A DNA stretch of 64,000 nt from Deinococcus humi (GCF_014201875.1 NZ_JACHFL010000021.1:14649-78648), one strand, 5' to 3'. Numbered from the stretch's first letter, positions 26,358 to 35,930 are shown. The notes: generated by a model not told the origin, from the letters alone. Numbers and translations: made by a program.

Positions 26358-27161
26358 GGGTGCTGGAGTAGCTTTTTAAGTGGCTGTCCTATGGGCAACC
26401 TCTGTACCGTTACCCCTTCCCTGCGAACGGGCGCGCCTCCTCTCCCCTGTTACTCAAGAAGCTGCTCGACCTCCTGCAATAACTTCCTCAGTCGGGTCTG
26501 TTTGCGGGCGTCCAGCGCGCCCACGCAGCCAACTTCAAGACCCGCCGCGTTTCCTACACCAAGTCACCCAGCTCCGAAGGTGCTGGATCGCTGCTTCCTA
26601 CCAGGAGCGCGGCTCCACATCCCGCACTCCCCATTCCCCGGACTCGACGCGTGGGAGCCATTTGAGCTGCTGAGTAGCGCTAGCCCGCCGCAGCAGCAGC
26701 CAGGAGCGGGGTGTGCCTGGAGACGCTCTGCACGGCCTCATGCTGCAGGCCAGCCGCTGCCCGCATTGCCGCAAGACCGGTGTCTTCGTGATGAACCCGT
26801 TCTCGGCGGGCTGGGCTAGTCTCGCGGCCCACCGCGGCTTACTCAGGATTGCACGAAGCTGTTCAATAACTCTGGCCATTGCGGCTCATACGCCGAGCGC
26901 AAGCTACTGGCACTTGAGGACGGCGCGGCTCTTTCCGGCGAACTGGTGGCCGCGCGGTTGACGGACCTTCAGCAATCACGCGAGGCTTGAAGGCGGTGTG
27001 GGTAGTAAGCCCCGTTGGGGCACCGAGGTTGAGCTCGACTGTTTGAGCCTCCTGGACGAGTGGGGCGTGCCTCTCGATGACAAAAGCTGGACACGAATTT
27101 GCCCCTGTACGGCTATCGCCAACTTGGACAGAGGCAGGAGCTGTGGCTTAAGACGTGAACG
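26358..27161. other. Decayed coding remnants between integrase and parAB
   Basis: Short readable pieces occur in changing frames, for example LQASRCPHCRKTGVFVMN near 26740 and SYAERKLLALEDGAALSGEL near 26886, but each is broken by stops and none extends. No family recognised, no IS end and no RNA gene seen. The composition looks coding, so this is probably an eroded gene. Confidence 0.4.
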
Positions 27162-27183
27162 TCTAACTTAGCGCTAAGTTAGA
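27162..27183. promoter_or_regulatory. Perfect 22-bp palindrome upstream of parAB (parS or operator candidate)
   Basis: TCTAACTTAGC followed directly by its exact reverse complement, 125 bp upstream of the parA start. A second small inverted repeat (GACGT GA ACGTC) lies beside it at about 27152-27163. Position and symmetry fit a ParB-binding centromere site or a ParA-operon operator; which of these is inference. Confidence 0.6.
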
Positions 27184-27307
27184 TCCCGAATCACCAAGAA
27201 CTTACGTCCAACACGAGTCCACCTTGAAGCATAATGGAATCCACCCCCCCACGGACCCTGCCCCCAGTGCTGTGCTTCTGCGCACATTCCCGCGCTACCA
27301 TCCACAA

Positions 27308-28069
27308 ATGATCACCGCCACCGTGTTCAACCACGCCGGAGGGGCCGGGAAGACGAGCCTGTGCCTCAATGTCGGCCATGAGCTCGCCCGCCAGGGTCTG
27401 CGTGTGCTCCTGATCGACTGCGATCCGCAGGGGAATATGTCCAGCTGGCTGGGCGTAACGGAGGTGGACCTCTCCACCACCATTTATCCAGTTGCCGCCG
27501 AGGGGGCCGCACTCCCCACGCCGATTAGCGTTCATGGCCTGCACCTAATCCCCGCGCAGGTGGACCTCGCCCAGGCCGAGATCGGCATCACCAGCATGCC
27601 GGGCGGACAGCTGTTCCTGCGTCAGGCCCTGCAGGCGGTCTCCGATCAGTACGACGTGTGCCTGATCGACAGCCCGCCCAGCCTGGGCCAGCTTGCCATC
27701 CTGGGGGCCCTAGCCGCCGATCACTTGATTGTGCCGATGCCCACCCGGCAGAAAGGTCTGGACGCCCTGCCCGGCCTGCAGCGGGCCACCGCGCTCTACC
27801 GCCGACTGCGCCCGGAGTTGACCGTGGCCCTCTACGTGCCCACCCTCTACGACGCCCGTCGCACGCATGACCGCTCAGTCCTGGACTCCTTGCGCGCCTA
27901 TCTCTCGCCACTCAGCGAGCCGATGCCGCAGCGGGAGGCCGTATGGCTGGATAGCACTATGTCCGGCGAACCCGTGGGGGTCTACGCACCGGGTAGCCCG
28001 GTTCACGAGGACATCCAGCGATTGACCGCGGAAGTCGTTCGCGCGCTAGGCCTGGAAGTGTCCGCATGA
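27308..28069 (+). CDS. parA: ParA-type partition ATPase
   Basis: 253 residues from the ATG at 27308. The deviant Walker A is [15 protein letters not shown] (about 8-22), followed by [17 protein letters not shown] (Walker A', about 36-52) and [10 protein letters not shown] (Walker B). This is a ParA/Soj-class ATPase for replicon segregation. There is no Shine-Dalgarno; instead TACCAT at 27296-27301 ends 6 nt before the ATG, as in leaderless transcripts. The stop overlaps the ATG of parB (ATGA). In-frame codons upstream of 27308 do not resemble ParA, so the later start is preferred. Confidence 0.93.
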   Translation: MITATVFNHAGGAGKTSLCLNVGHELARQGLRVLLIDCDPQGNMSSWLGVTEVDLSTTIYPVAAEGAALPTPISVHGLHLIPAQVDLAQAEIGITSMPGGQLFLRQALQAVSDQYDVCLIDSPPSLGQLAILGALAADHLIVPMPTRQKGLDALPGLQRATALYRRLRPELTVALYVPTLYDARRTHDRSVLDSLRAYLSPLSEPMPQREAVWLDSTMSGEPVGVYAPGSPVHEDIQRLTAEVVRALGLEVSA

Positions 28070-28965
28070 CCCGTCCGAAGAAACCAAAGCCTCGGGTCGG
28101 TTTGGAAGTCCTGCTTGGGGATGCCTCCGCGCTTTCTCGCCCTGGACTGGATGCCCGCAACATCCCGCTCACCGAGCTGCGCCCCAGCGCGCTCCAGCCC
28201 CGACGGGTGTTCACGCCCACGGCGCTGGCCGCGCTGACCACCAGCATCCGAGAACAGGGCGTGCTGCAACCCCTCCTTGTGCGTTCGGTCGAGGGCGGCT
28301 ACGAGATCATTGCAGGAGAGCGGCGTTGGCGGGCCGCGCAGGAAGCCGGGCTCAAGGAAGTGCCAGTGGTGGTCCGCGAGCTCGATAACCGCGCTGCGCT
28401 CGCGGCCGCGCTGATCGAGAATCTACAGCGCGAGGACCTGAACGTCTATGAGGAGGTAAGGGGCACGGTGCAGCTCGTCGCACTGGCCCTGGACACGGAC
28501 GCCGACGGCGCTAAGGGGCGGCTTTACAAGGCCATGAACCATGGCGGGCCGGATGTAGAGGTGCTGGAGGATCTGTTCTCGCGGCTGTCGCTCGGGCCCT
28601 GGAAGAGTTTCGCCGCGAACAAACTCCGCATCCTGTCCTGGCCCCAGCAGGTGCTGGACGCAATGGACGCAGGCCTGCCGTACACCCTCGGCGGAGTGGT
28701 GGTGGGGGCCCCAGCTGAACACCAGGCTGAGCTGCTGGAGTTGGCTGTCGGCGGCGCCACGCTCCGGGAACTCAGGGACCGACTGGCCACACTGCGGGAA
28801 CGGCCAGCCCGCACCGCCTTGAACGAGCGCGATGTGGCCCGGCTGGGGCGCACCTTGAGCAGCGTGAAATGGATCAGAGGCCTGAACGATAAGGAACAAG
28901 CAGAAATCAATAAATGGATGGGGAAGATGCCGGAGGCGGTAAAGAAAGCTCTGGGACAGAAATAG
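28066..28965 (+). CDS. parB: ParB-family CTPase/centromere-binding protein
   Basis: 299 residues. The N-terminal ParB domain has [30 protein letters not shown] and the CTP-binding motif [12 protein letters not shown] (about 85-96), followed by [16 protein letters not shown]. The central region is the HTH/DNA-binding part, and the basic C-terminus ([12 protein letters not shown]) is probably the dimerisation tail. It overlaps parA by 4 bp. It is expected to bind the palindromic site upstream of parA and spread on DNA. Confidence 0.93.
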   Translation: MTRPKKPKPRVGLEVLLGDASALSRPGLDARNIPLTELRPSALQPRRVFTPTALAALTTSIREQGVLQPLLVRSVEGGYEIIAGERRWRAAQEAGLKEVPVVVRELDNRAALAAALIENLQREDLNVYEEVRGTVQLVALALDTDADGAKGRLYKAMNHGGPDVEVLEDLFSRLSLGPWKSFAANKLRILSWPQQVLDAMDAGLPYTLGGVVVGAPAEHQAELLELAVGGATLRELRDRLATLRERPARTALNERDVARLGRTLSSVKWIRGLNDKEQAEINKWMGKMPEAVKKALGQK

Positions 28966-29272
28966 GCTGGCCGCATCGGCGATCCCTGGCGCTTCCAGGC
29001 ACACAGATACACGTCTGGGACACACCTCTTGGCCGGGAAATACAGCGAACATGCACGTATGAACGCCACTCTCAGGGTTGATCCTGCTGGGTGAGGGCGG
29101 GGGCGAGCAACTCCCGAAGGGTCATGCATAGGTTGTAACGTACCTGTGGCCACCCATGAACCAACGTCTCAATGGGAACTGCGTTTTGTCGTCAGCCGCT
29201 CAGACTGGTGAAGCGTCCAGCAGGTCTTGCGGTAGCGCCCAGCGAGTGTGGAGACTTTTGCCGTTGTCAATA

Positions 29273-29286
29273 ATTCGTATACGAAT
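29273..29286. promoter_or_regulatory. 14-bp palindrome in the gap after parB
   Basis: ATTCGTATACGAAT is a perfect palindrome, followed closely by the similar TTTATATACGCAT. It lies about 80 bp before the gene at 29368 and may be its operator. The rest of 28966-29367 shows no credible gene. Confidence 0.4.
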
Positions 29287-29367
29287 CGATTTATATACGC
29301 ATTACTGACTTGATTGTGAAGGCTGCCTGTGCATAGACATCGTGTGGCACGGCATCTAGGATGCGGT

Positions 29368-29766
29368 ATGACCCTTTCACATCCACTCGTCGAAACAGGC
29401 CGCGGGTACACTCGCGCTGAAATTTCAAAGATTCTGGGAGGCAGTCCCCAGCCCTATCTACCGCATAAAGATGGCAGGGTTGTTGCCGGGTGCTTCAGCG
29501 TCAAGAAGGGGCCATTTGCGCCGCGTGAAATTCTGGTGGGGGAAGGGGCGGGCGTCGAAGGGTCTGCGGCGATGTTGTGTCAACAGGCCGAAGCCATTCC
29601 CGTGTTCATGAAGGGGCCAGAGGTGATGAAGGGGGAAGGCCGCTGGTTCTACAGCGGCATGTATCGGGTGGGGCACTGGACTCAAGACCCGGAGGTGTTG
29701 GCCCGCTACGCCGAAGAAGGCGGGCGCGGGACGCTGACACGGGTGATGTTTTTGATTCGGGCTTGA
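29368..29766 (+). CDS. Small conserved-looking protein, function unknown
   Basis: 132 residues from the ATG at 29368 (TAGGA about 7 nt before). Notable segments: LGGSPQPYLPHKDGRVVAGC, APREILVGEGAGVEGSA and IPVFMKGPEVMKGEGRWFY followed by SGMYRVGHW. The pattern IPVFxK...WxYxGxYRV recalls small modules I associate with restriction-related proteins, but I cannot name the family. Followed by a good hairpin terminator, so it is a single-gene unit. Probably cytoplasmic; no membrane segment. Confidence 0.6.
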   Translation: MTLSHPLVETGRGYTRAEISKILGGSPQPYLPHKDGRVVAGCFSVKKGPFAPREILVGEGAGVEGSAAMLCQQAEAIPVFMKGPEVMKGEGRWFYSGMYRVGHWTQDPEVLARYAEEGGRGTLTRVMFLIRA

Positions 29767-29812
29767 GCAGGCTTCTCTCCTTGTTGGAGGCAGATAAAGC
29801 AGCCCAACGAAG

Positions 29813-29838
29813 AAGGCGACCCGGAGGTCGCCTTTGAT
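29813..29838 (+). terminator. Rho-independent-like terminator
   Basis: Stem AAGGCGACC / GGTCGCCTT (9 bp) with loop CGGA, followed by TGATTT, about 47 bp after the stop at 29766. Confidence 0.75.
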
Positions 29839-29961
29839 TTCCCTAGACTAGCCTGGGATTCAGGCCATGCCCAGGACATGCACCCCAATTGCCTCAGCGG
29901 GCGTTTGGGAAGGGTTTTATGGCTACCTGCAACGCTTTTTCTCCAGCACGGAGGTCGTCCT

Positions 29962-30219
29962 ATGAAACACGCTTGGCAATATGTCCTTAAAGCCGCAAAG
30001 ACCCTTCATGCACAGGGGCAGGCCACTTTTAGTCCGCAGCAGATCGTAGAAGTGGCCCTCGGCCTTGGATGGGCTGGCAAACCCCAGACTGTTCAGCATC
30101 ATGTGTGCAATCAGATGCGGGCAGACATTTCCAATGCTCCATACCCGTATCTGGACTACCTCGGATCGGCCACCTACCGACTGAATGAAGAGGGCAAGCG
30201 GGCGGCGGAAGGACTCTAG
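29962..30219 (+). CDS. Small winged-helix-like protein (DUF7669-like)
   Basis: 85 residues from the ATG at 29962, with GGAGGTCGTCCT upstream. The sequence WQYVLKAAKTLHAQG, FSPQQIVEVAL, TVQHHVCNQM and YPYLDYLGSATYRLNEEGK fits a small winged-helix module with an R/G-x-YRL wing. I have seen such modules next to or fused to restriction nucleases. Immediately downstream an IS6 remnant has inserted, and a nuclease-like C-terminal fragment lies on its far side. This gene and that fragment may once have been neighbours or one gene. Confidence 0.65.
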   Translation: MKHAWQYVLKAAKTLHAQGQATFSPQQIVEVALGLGWAGKPQTVQHHVCNQMRADISNAPYPYLDYLGSATYRLNEEGKRAAEGL

Positions 30220-30221
30220 AG

Positions 30222-31031
30222 GGTTGTGTTGCCTTAACCAGAGTGGGGTAGGGTGACCGGCCGTGACCGACGCCAAGCCTTACCACCGTGGTTTCCCCAT
30301 GATCATCATCCAGCATGCTATTTGGCGCTGCCACCGCTTTTCCCTGAGTGACTGAGACGTGCAGGAGTTGCTGCACCAGCGCGGCCCAAAGGGTCAGTCA
30401 CGAAACCCTCCGCGAAAGGTGCATCAAGTTCGGACCCCTCTTCGCTGAAGACTTGCGCCACCGGGAACAGAGGCGAGGATCCCGGTGGCATCTCGACGAG
30501 GTGTCCACGAGTGTTGATGGTGTCCGACATTGATTGAGGCGGGCCGCCTTGGGGTACGGTTTCGTGCTTGCGATCCTCCTCCAGCGTCACCGCGATACCG
30601 AGGCCGCGAAGACCTTTCTGACCCACTTGCTGAGAGAGGGGCGATGTCCCGCAGGTCATTCACACCAGCCGCCTCAGGAGTGACGGAGCCGCGCTTCGAG
30701 AGATCCTAAGTCTGGCTATCGTTGACCACCAACAGGTGATTTCCACGGGTAGGTTTAATAACGTCACCTTGCAGGAGCATCGATCGACACGACGACAAGA
30801 GCGATGCCAGCAAGGATTCAATCGGCGGAAACGCGCTCAAGAATTCCTGAGCCTCCACGCCCGGATTACCAACCTCCACCATCATTCCCGCACCAGCGTC
30901 ACCGCCGCCACCCGAAGAAACAACCAGAACACAGCGTTTCAGACGTGGTCAATCGTCGCGGCAGGGGTGATCTGAGATTCAAACCACCCCTGCTCCCGCC
31001 CTGCTGCAGAGCCAGTTAAGGCAACACAACC
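30222..31031 (+). mobile_element. IS6-family element remnant with intact terminal repeats
   Basis: Both ends are present: GGTTGTGTTGCCTTAAC at 30222-30238 and its exact reverse complement at 31015-31031. Inside, the transposase is recognisable only in pieces in different frames: VTDAKPYHRGFPMIIIQHAI, a stop, DVQELLHQRG, then shifted HLDEVSTSV- and ARITNLHHH-like segments. About 810 bp, typical IS6 size. No matching 8-bp target duplication seen. The element is dead but could be mobilised in trans because its ends are perfect. Confidence 0.85.
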
Positions 31032-31211
31032 TATTTAGATATTGAGCGTTACCGTAGCCATCCAAAGTGCGATCAACTTGTTTGCTTTGTTTACGACCCA
31101 GAGGGCAGGATTGCTAACCCTCGTGGCTTGGAAAATGACCTGCAGCAAGGCGATCCGCTCAAAGTTCGGGTGCTCATTCGGCCCATCAGAGCGCCTATCC
31201 TCAGAGCATAG
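31032..31211 (+). pseudogene. C-terminal fragment of a nuclease-like gene cut by the IS6 element
   Basis: A 59-codon frame that enters directly from the IS6 end: IERYRSHPKCDQLVCFVYD, PEGRIANPRGLENDL, then VRVLIRPI and a stop. This tail pattern (KC..L.CFVYDP.....NP.GLE.DL) is one I recall from PD-(D/E)XK-type restriction-associated proteins. There is no start codon on this side of the IS. The rest of the gene is lost or lies elsewhere. Confidence 0.55.
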
Positions 31212-31218
31212 GTCAGGC

Positions 31219-31446
31219 GATCACATCGTCGCGGCTGTCGCGACACTGCTTGACTTGACGTTTGCCCCACAAGGAATCACCGTCCTTCAGAGCAACCGAG
31301 CCGCGGCAGGGCAGGATGTCTTTTAGTACCACGTCCATGTGATCCCCCGCTGGCGACTCGACGAGGTGGGCATCAGCTATCAAGTGCTCGAAGAGCTTGA
31401 CCTCGCGGATGTGGCTCGGCGTATCCGGGCGGTGCAGACCTCTTGA
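31219..31446 (+). pseudogene. HIT-family hydrolase fragment with a stop in the His triad
   Basis: Readable as ITVLQSNRAAAGQDVF, TAG, YHVHVIPRWRLDEVGISYQV, then LEELDLADVARRIRAVQTS. The AGQ-V-F-H-x-H-x-H pattern is the HIT nucleotide hydrolase/transferase active site; the stop falls where the first His is expected. The N-terminal half is missing. Confidence 0.65.
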
Positions 31447-31578
31447 TCGCTGTCCACAATCTGCCTGCCTGACAGTGTGGGCGTGACCAGGGTTGGAGAA
31501 GACCAATGCGAACGTATGCCGTTCTCAATAGATGTGCGGGGGCGTTGGGGGATTTTCGCACTGATTCCGCAAATTTGC

Positions 31579-31606
31579 TTGACACTTCGGGTGAGAACCT
31601 TATGCT
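31579..31606 (+). promoter_or_regulatory. Promoter candidate for the gene at 31639
   Basis: TTGACA at 31579-31584 and TATGCT at 31601-31606, 16-bp spacer, 33 bp before the start codon. Confidence 0.45.
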
Positions 31607-31638
31607 GCCAAGACAGCAACTCATCAGGAGGATCCTTC

Positions 31639-32193
31639 TTGAATCAGCCCGCCCCGTTCGACCGGCAGGAGTTCGCTAGGCTCGTATACATTCAGCTCAT
31701 TGATGCCCAGCCCCGCCTATTATTGCGGCGCGGCAAGCAGGTGCAGGCCATCACGGTTCAGCACGTCCTCAAATCCTACCCCGAGCAACGCCCACAGGTC
31801 TTCGAGGTTCTGCGCGCCATGCTGCCTTTTGGCTGCGAAATCACGGAGACAGGCGCCTTGCGCCGCATCCCCTCGCCTTCTCAACTGGCAAGCGCGAAGA
31901 AAAGTCGGAAAACAAAGAATGCGAAGAATAAGGCGCAGCAGCCTGTCACCAAAAACTCCAAGGCCCCGAAGAAAACAGTACAAATGGCGCACCGGAAAAC
32001 GCGGAAAACCAGTTCGGGTGGGAGGGTCAGGTCCGATGCCTACGAATGGAAAGGTCCGGCGGACCCTTTACCCGCGACTGACCCGGGCCTGGCGGACAGG
32101 ATTCGCGCCAGCATGTCTGCTTACGCCGCCTCGACGAAGGATACTCAGCAGACATCGGCCTGGGATCGCCCCGATATTGGGTATTGGGATTAA
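31639..32193 (+). CDS. Hypothetical protein with Lys-rich linker
   Basis: 184 residues from the TTG at 31639, chosen because AGGAGG lies 8 nt upstream and a -35/-10 pair sits at 31579-31606. The first 80 residues look like a small folded domain (FDRQEFARLVYIQLIDAQPR, VQHVLKSYPEQRPQVFEVL) reminiscent of HU/ribosome-type basic DNA-binding proteins. Next come about 60 residues very rich in Lys and Thr, then an acidic, Asp/Trp-containing tail (SAWDRPDIGYWD). The basic linker suggests nucleic-acid binding. Not recognised. Confidence 0.6.
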   Translation: MNQPAPFDRQEFARLVYIQLIDAQPRLLLRRGKQVQAITVQHVLKSYPEQRPQVFEVLRAMLPFGCEITETGALRRIPSPSQLASAKKSRKTKNAKNKAQQPVTKNSKAPKKTVQMAHRKTRKTSSGGRVRSDAYEWKGPADPLPATDPGLADRIRASMSAYAASTKDTQQTSAWDRPDIGYWD

Positions 32194-32396
32194 AGAGTCG
32201 CAAGTTGAAAAGTGGTCTACCCTACGGGGGCCCGTAGAGCAGTACCGAGATTCAGTGACTGGTGCCGATGCCCCTCGGGCAGCTCGAACGTGGCCAGCAA
32301 GCACAGCGCCATCCTGCTCATCAAGCAGGAGTGGCAGCATTGTGAAGATGGCGTTGTGTATGACCCTGTACAGGTCGTCCGGCCTACTTTAAATCC

Positions 32397-33488
32397 ATGC
32401 CTGTAGAAATAGCCATTTGGAAACTTGGTGCTCAACCTGAACCGGTCACGCTGACTGGACTGGACCAGGAAAGCACTCTTGAAAACGCTCTTAAAGTCGA
32501 CCTCAGTATCGTTGATCCGGACTTGATGATGCTCGCCACACAGCTCCAGACCGATCACGGCAAACGCATCGATATCCTGGCGATGGACCGGCAGGGCGAC
32601 ATTGTTATCCTTGAGTTGAAGCGCGACATGACGCCGCGCGAAGTCATGACCCAGACCCTCGACTACGCCGCCTGGGTCAAGACCCTCAGCGCAGAACAGA
32701 TCGAAGACATCTACCGCCAAGCCCACAATGGTACAGAACTCCGGGCTGGCTACGCCGACGTGTATGGCACGAACGATCAGTACCCTGATGCGATCAACGT
32801 CAGGCAGCGCATGATCATTGTCGCCTCCTCGCTAGATGCGATTACTGAGCGAATCGTGGCCTACCTATCCGAATTCGGTGTGCCGGTTAACGTCGTGTTC
32901 TTTCGGGCGTTTAAACAGGAGGGTACCCAGTACCTGGCACGCACCTGGCTGATTGACCCAAATACCGCTGAACAGCGCGCCGACAGTAAAGCTGAACCTG
33001 GCGCACCCAAAGCCCTATGGAACGAGGTTGATTACTACGTCTCTTTTGGAGAAGATCAATGGCGCCACTGGGAAGACGCCCTCAAATACGGCTTTGTCAG
33101 TGCCGGAAAGGGGAGATGGTATAGCAACTCACTCAAAAGTCTGAAGCCCGGCGACCGGGTCAGCGTTCATATCCCGCAACGGGGGTATGTGGGGGTGGGC
33201 AAGGTGATCTCCGCCGCTGCACCCGCTCGGGCGGCCAGGGTGACCATCAACGGACAGGAGACGACGTTCAAGGATCTAGCGTTTAAAGCCGAAACCATGC
33301 ATGACGAGGCAGACGATAGCCTGTGCGAGTGGGTGGTTGCCGTGGAGTGGCTCGACGTCCTGACCGCTGACCAAGCCTTCTGGGAAAAGGGGCTCTTTGC
33401 CAACCAGAATTCCGCCTGCAAACTGCGCAGCGTGTTTACACTAGATGCCCTCTCGAAAAAGTTTCCGAGAGGTTTCCAAACCCCCTGA
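32397..33488 (+). CDS. NucS/DUF91-like PD-(D/E)XK nuclease with a C-terminal PUA/EVE-like domain
   Basis: 363 residues. The N-terminal domain has the nuclease signature RIDILAMDRQGDIVILELK (about 57-75; Asp then E-x-K) and QTLDYAAWV, as in NucS/DUF91-type endonucleases. The C-terminal third has GKGRWYSNSLKSLKPGDRV and GYVGVGKVI, resembling the PUA-like EVE/ASCH fold that reads modified bases. There is no ribosome site; TACTTT at 32385-32390 lies 6 nt before the ATG, so it may be leaderless. The PLD-type nuclease gene follows 68 bp downstream. A restriction or repair enzyme for modified DNA is the best guess. Confidence 0.75.
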   Translation: MPVEIAIWKLGAQPEPVTLTGLDQESTLENALKVDLSIVDPDLMMLATQLQTDHGKRIDILAMDRQGDIVILELKRDMTPREVMTQTLDYAAWVKTLSAEQIEDIYRQAHNGTELRAGYADVYGTNDQYPDAINVRQRMIIVASSLDAITERIVAYLSEFGVPVNVVFFRAFKQEGTQYLARTWLIDPNTAEQRADSKAEPGAPKALWNEVDYYVSFGEDQWRHWEDALKYGFVSAGKGRWYSNSLKSLKPGDRVSVHIPQRGYVGVGKVISAAAPARAARVTINGQETTFKDLAFKAETMHDEADDSLCEWVVAVEWLDVLTADQAFWEKGLFANQNSACKLRSVFTLDALSKKFPRGFQTP

Positions 33489-33556
33489 GCTCAGCCCCGG
33501 GATCCTGTACGCAATATCGTCGGCGCTGGATCCCCGTAGCGGTCACACTGTCCTTT

Positions 33557-34669
33557 ATGTCAAACGGTAGTACTGCACAGACGCGCTGGCAAGGCTGGGA
33601 ACCCGCCATGGACTTTCTGAGGAAGCGTGATGGAACACTCTGGATCGTCTCGCCGTTCATCACCACCACGCCTCCCGAAAGAATGATCCATGGATCTCGA
33701 GTCCTGACCACCCTTGATCCCGCGAAGCTCGCCAGCGGCGCTTCTACCTTCCAGGCACTCGCTGCCCTGCTTGAAGGAGGCGCTGAGGTCCGTATTCTCC
33801 CGAAACTGCACGCCAAAGTGTACTTGCGCATGCATGGCAGTGAGGCTGTGGGCTTTTCTGGTTCTGCCAATCTGACGCTCAGCGGCGAGCGTCATAACCA
33901 CGAAGTCATGACTGGTCCAGAGACCTTCAGCATCGGATTCATGCGCGATCTCACCCACCACTGGGCCGCGGCCGCCAAGCATCGCCTGACCATGTCACGT
34001 CTTATACAGGAACAAGAGAAGGCGGAACGGCTCAGCGAGAATCTCGCCGCGCAAAAGCTGATCGAGAGCGGCGTCGTAGTTATTCTTATCGACACCCAGA
34101 TGCTGCGCGGATCGTTTGAATTGACCGAGAGCAAGGTGGGCATTCCGATCCACGAACGGACGAAAGGGTTCCGGCCTGCCCGCGTGGACTTTGTACAAGC
34201 GAAAAACCGCAAGCAGGGCATCGATCTGCTTCAGGCCGGTCTAAAACGTCTGCAAAGTAGCCGGACCGGTCAGGCCATCAAGCTGAAAGGTAGTCTCTCG
34301 TTTGCTGTTCCCGTCGCAGAACACGACAATTTTCAGGACGGTCTCCAGGAGCTCAACAGTGAGCTGCGCACTACCATGGGGGAACTAGTCAAAGAGCATG
34401 CCGAGGCGTGGCAGGCCGACTTCATTACACGGCTGCAACAGGCCGCCCAACGTTACGTGAGGGCAGATCCTGATCGGGTGCAAGCCGTCCTGGAGGGAGC
34501 CGCCAGCAGCTTCGATAAGTACATCAAAAAGCTGGATGTGGGCCTGAGTTACGGCACATACTTACCACTGCAAACGCCGTCGCGTCCGCTGGCCCATGAC
34601 TTCCGGACCTATTTTCAGGGCGTGAGAGAGAACCAGCCGCTGAACTGGGAGGACGACGTGGAGGCGTAA
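33557..34669 (+). CDS. Phospholipase D-like nuclease
   Basis: 370 residues. One HKD-type motif is visible: LHAKVYLRMHGSEAVGFSGS followed by ANLT (His and Lys near 85-87, GSAN near 103-106). It is preceded by IVSPFITTTPP. Only one copy is present, so the enzyme would need to dimerise, as in Nuc or BfiI-type PLD nucleases. The C-terminal 200 residues are helical (DGLQELNSELRTTMGELVKE) and unassigned, perhaps target recognition or partner binding. It lies between the NucS-like gene and an unknown gene, all on the plus strand. Probable role in DNA cleavage for defence. Confidence 0.75.
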   Translation: MSNGSTAQTRWQGWEPAMDFLRKRDGTLWIVSPFITTTPPERMIHGSRVLTTLDPAKLASGASTFQALAALLEGGAEVRILPKLHAKVYLRMHGSEAVGFSGSANLTLSGERHNHEVMTGPETFSIGFMRDLTHHWAAAAKHRLTMSRLIQEQEKAERLSENLAAQKLIESGVVVILIDTQMLRGSFELTESKVGIPIHERTKGFRPARVDFVQAKNRKQGIDLLQAGLKRLQSSRTGQAIKLKGSLSFAVPVAEHDNFQDGLQELNSELRTTMGELVKEHAEAWQADFITRLQQAAQRYVRADPDRVQAVLEGAASSFDKYIKKLDVGLSYGTYLPLQTPSRPLAHDFRTYFQGVRENQPLNWEDDVEA

Positions 34670-34859
34670 CGGGAAGCCTTACAAATCCGATCCTGGTGAT
34701 GGCTTCAAAATTTCTCCCTTCAGCGCGAGATGCCAGCAACGCAATCACGAAAACGCAGTTCTGGGAAACCGTCACCTGAATTCGCCACCAGGATTGAACT
34801 TGCAGTGATCCCCATGGACTCCCTGAAAACGCGGCCAGGATTCAACCACAGGAGAGCAG

Positions 34860-35537
34860 ATGCGTGACTTAAACGCCGACCAACTCCAAGCCAACTTGCA
34901 GGCATTCAGAGCTGGCCTGTCACCGGACGCCCGCTACGCCTCGTTCGACTATTGCTACAACTACTTCCAGGACTTCCGGGAGCGCGGCCCCCTGAAGACG
35001 CTCGCCTGCGAAGAGCATCTTCAAGTCAGTGCATTGCACCTGGGCTTCTACTTAGCGAGTTGGGGCATGTACCGCGGCTCGACCGAATTGCTCCAGCGCA
35101 GCGTGCGACATCTCAGTCCGGTCATTGCCTTTATTGCCAACACCCCGAAATCTATATGGGACATCGACGTCGATCACTACACCCCCACCGCAATTGACGA
35201 GCTGTTGAACTTGAATGAAACGCTCAAAGAAGCTTTAAAGGGCAACGCGACCGATACGCTGCTGACGAAAATCATGTTGGGTGTCTTTGGCAACGTTCCG
35301 GCGTTCGATACGCAGTTCAAGGCAGGCTTCGGGACGTCTAGTCTGGGAAAGAAAGCTCTCGAAGCCGTTGGAGCGTTTGCCAGAGAGCACCACGAGTTTC
35401 TGTCGTCCCAACGGATTCACACCCACGATTTTCTGACTGGCGCGCACACCAACCGGCCCTACCCAAAGGCAAAGCTTCTCGACATGATTTTTTTCATTGA
35501 AGGCAGTCGAGGTCAGTCTGGACAGTCGAGTAAATGA
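34860..35537 (+). CDS. Conserved-looking hypothetical protein
   Basis: 225 residues, AGGAG about 7 nt before the ATG. Helical, with LGFYLASWGMYRGSTELLQR near residues 60-80, a pattern I recall from proteins of unknown function, and a middle with LLTKIMLGVFGNVPAFDTQF. No signal peptide, membrane segment or catalytic motif recognised. Follows the PLD nuclease by 190 bp in the same direction and may belong to the same cluster. Confidence 0.6.
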   Translation: MRDLNADQLQANLQAFRAGLSPDARYASFDYCYNYFQDFRERGPLKTLACEEHLQVSALHLGFYLASWGMYRGSTELLQRSVRHLSPVIAFIANTPKSIWDIDVDHYTPTAIDELLNLNETLKEALKGNATDTLLTKIMLGVFGNVPAFDTQFKAGFGTSSLGKKALEAVGAFAREHHEFLSSQRIHTHDFLTGAHTNRPYPKAKLLDMIFFIEGSRGQSGQSSK

Positions 35538-35930
35538 TGTGGACCTGAGCTGGGCATGCGGCCCGCTGCGTCATCGCTCTTAGGTGTTGGGGGGTGCGCC
35601 AATCAACCCACGTTGTGTTCCACCAGTCACCTCTCGTCTTCAAATTCCACGGTTTGTGCTGCATGTTTTTCTCTTTGTCTGTCCGAGTCTGCGGGAGATG
35701 TGTTCCACAATCCCGCTGACTTCTTGGCACTCGCCAAGTCGGTCCTGGCTGCGCGGCCTGGGACGTAACTTTAGCCATGTCCATCAGCACGTCAGTGTCC
35801 TGAGAAGGGGAGATCCCTCTCGCCTATTGAGAGGGGCTACCCGCAACTGGCCGCTGCGCGAACCGCAATGTGTTGCTGCGGCTCTGGCAACTTAAAGCCG
35901 TTAGGTTGGTAGGGTCCTCGCCAGTACTGG
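35538..35930. other. Gap with no supported gene
   Basis: Both strands were read. Short frames exist but none has a ribosome site plus recognisable content. No IS ends, tRNA or strong terminator was seen. The 3' end carries the -10 box of the antitoxin gene. Confidence 0.4.

Noticed and set aside
35494..35790. Minus-strand frame with DWWNTTWVDWRTPQHL
   Set aside because: Tempting composition but no ribosome site, no family, and it overlaps the end of the plus-strand gene at 35537.
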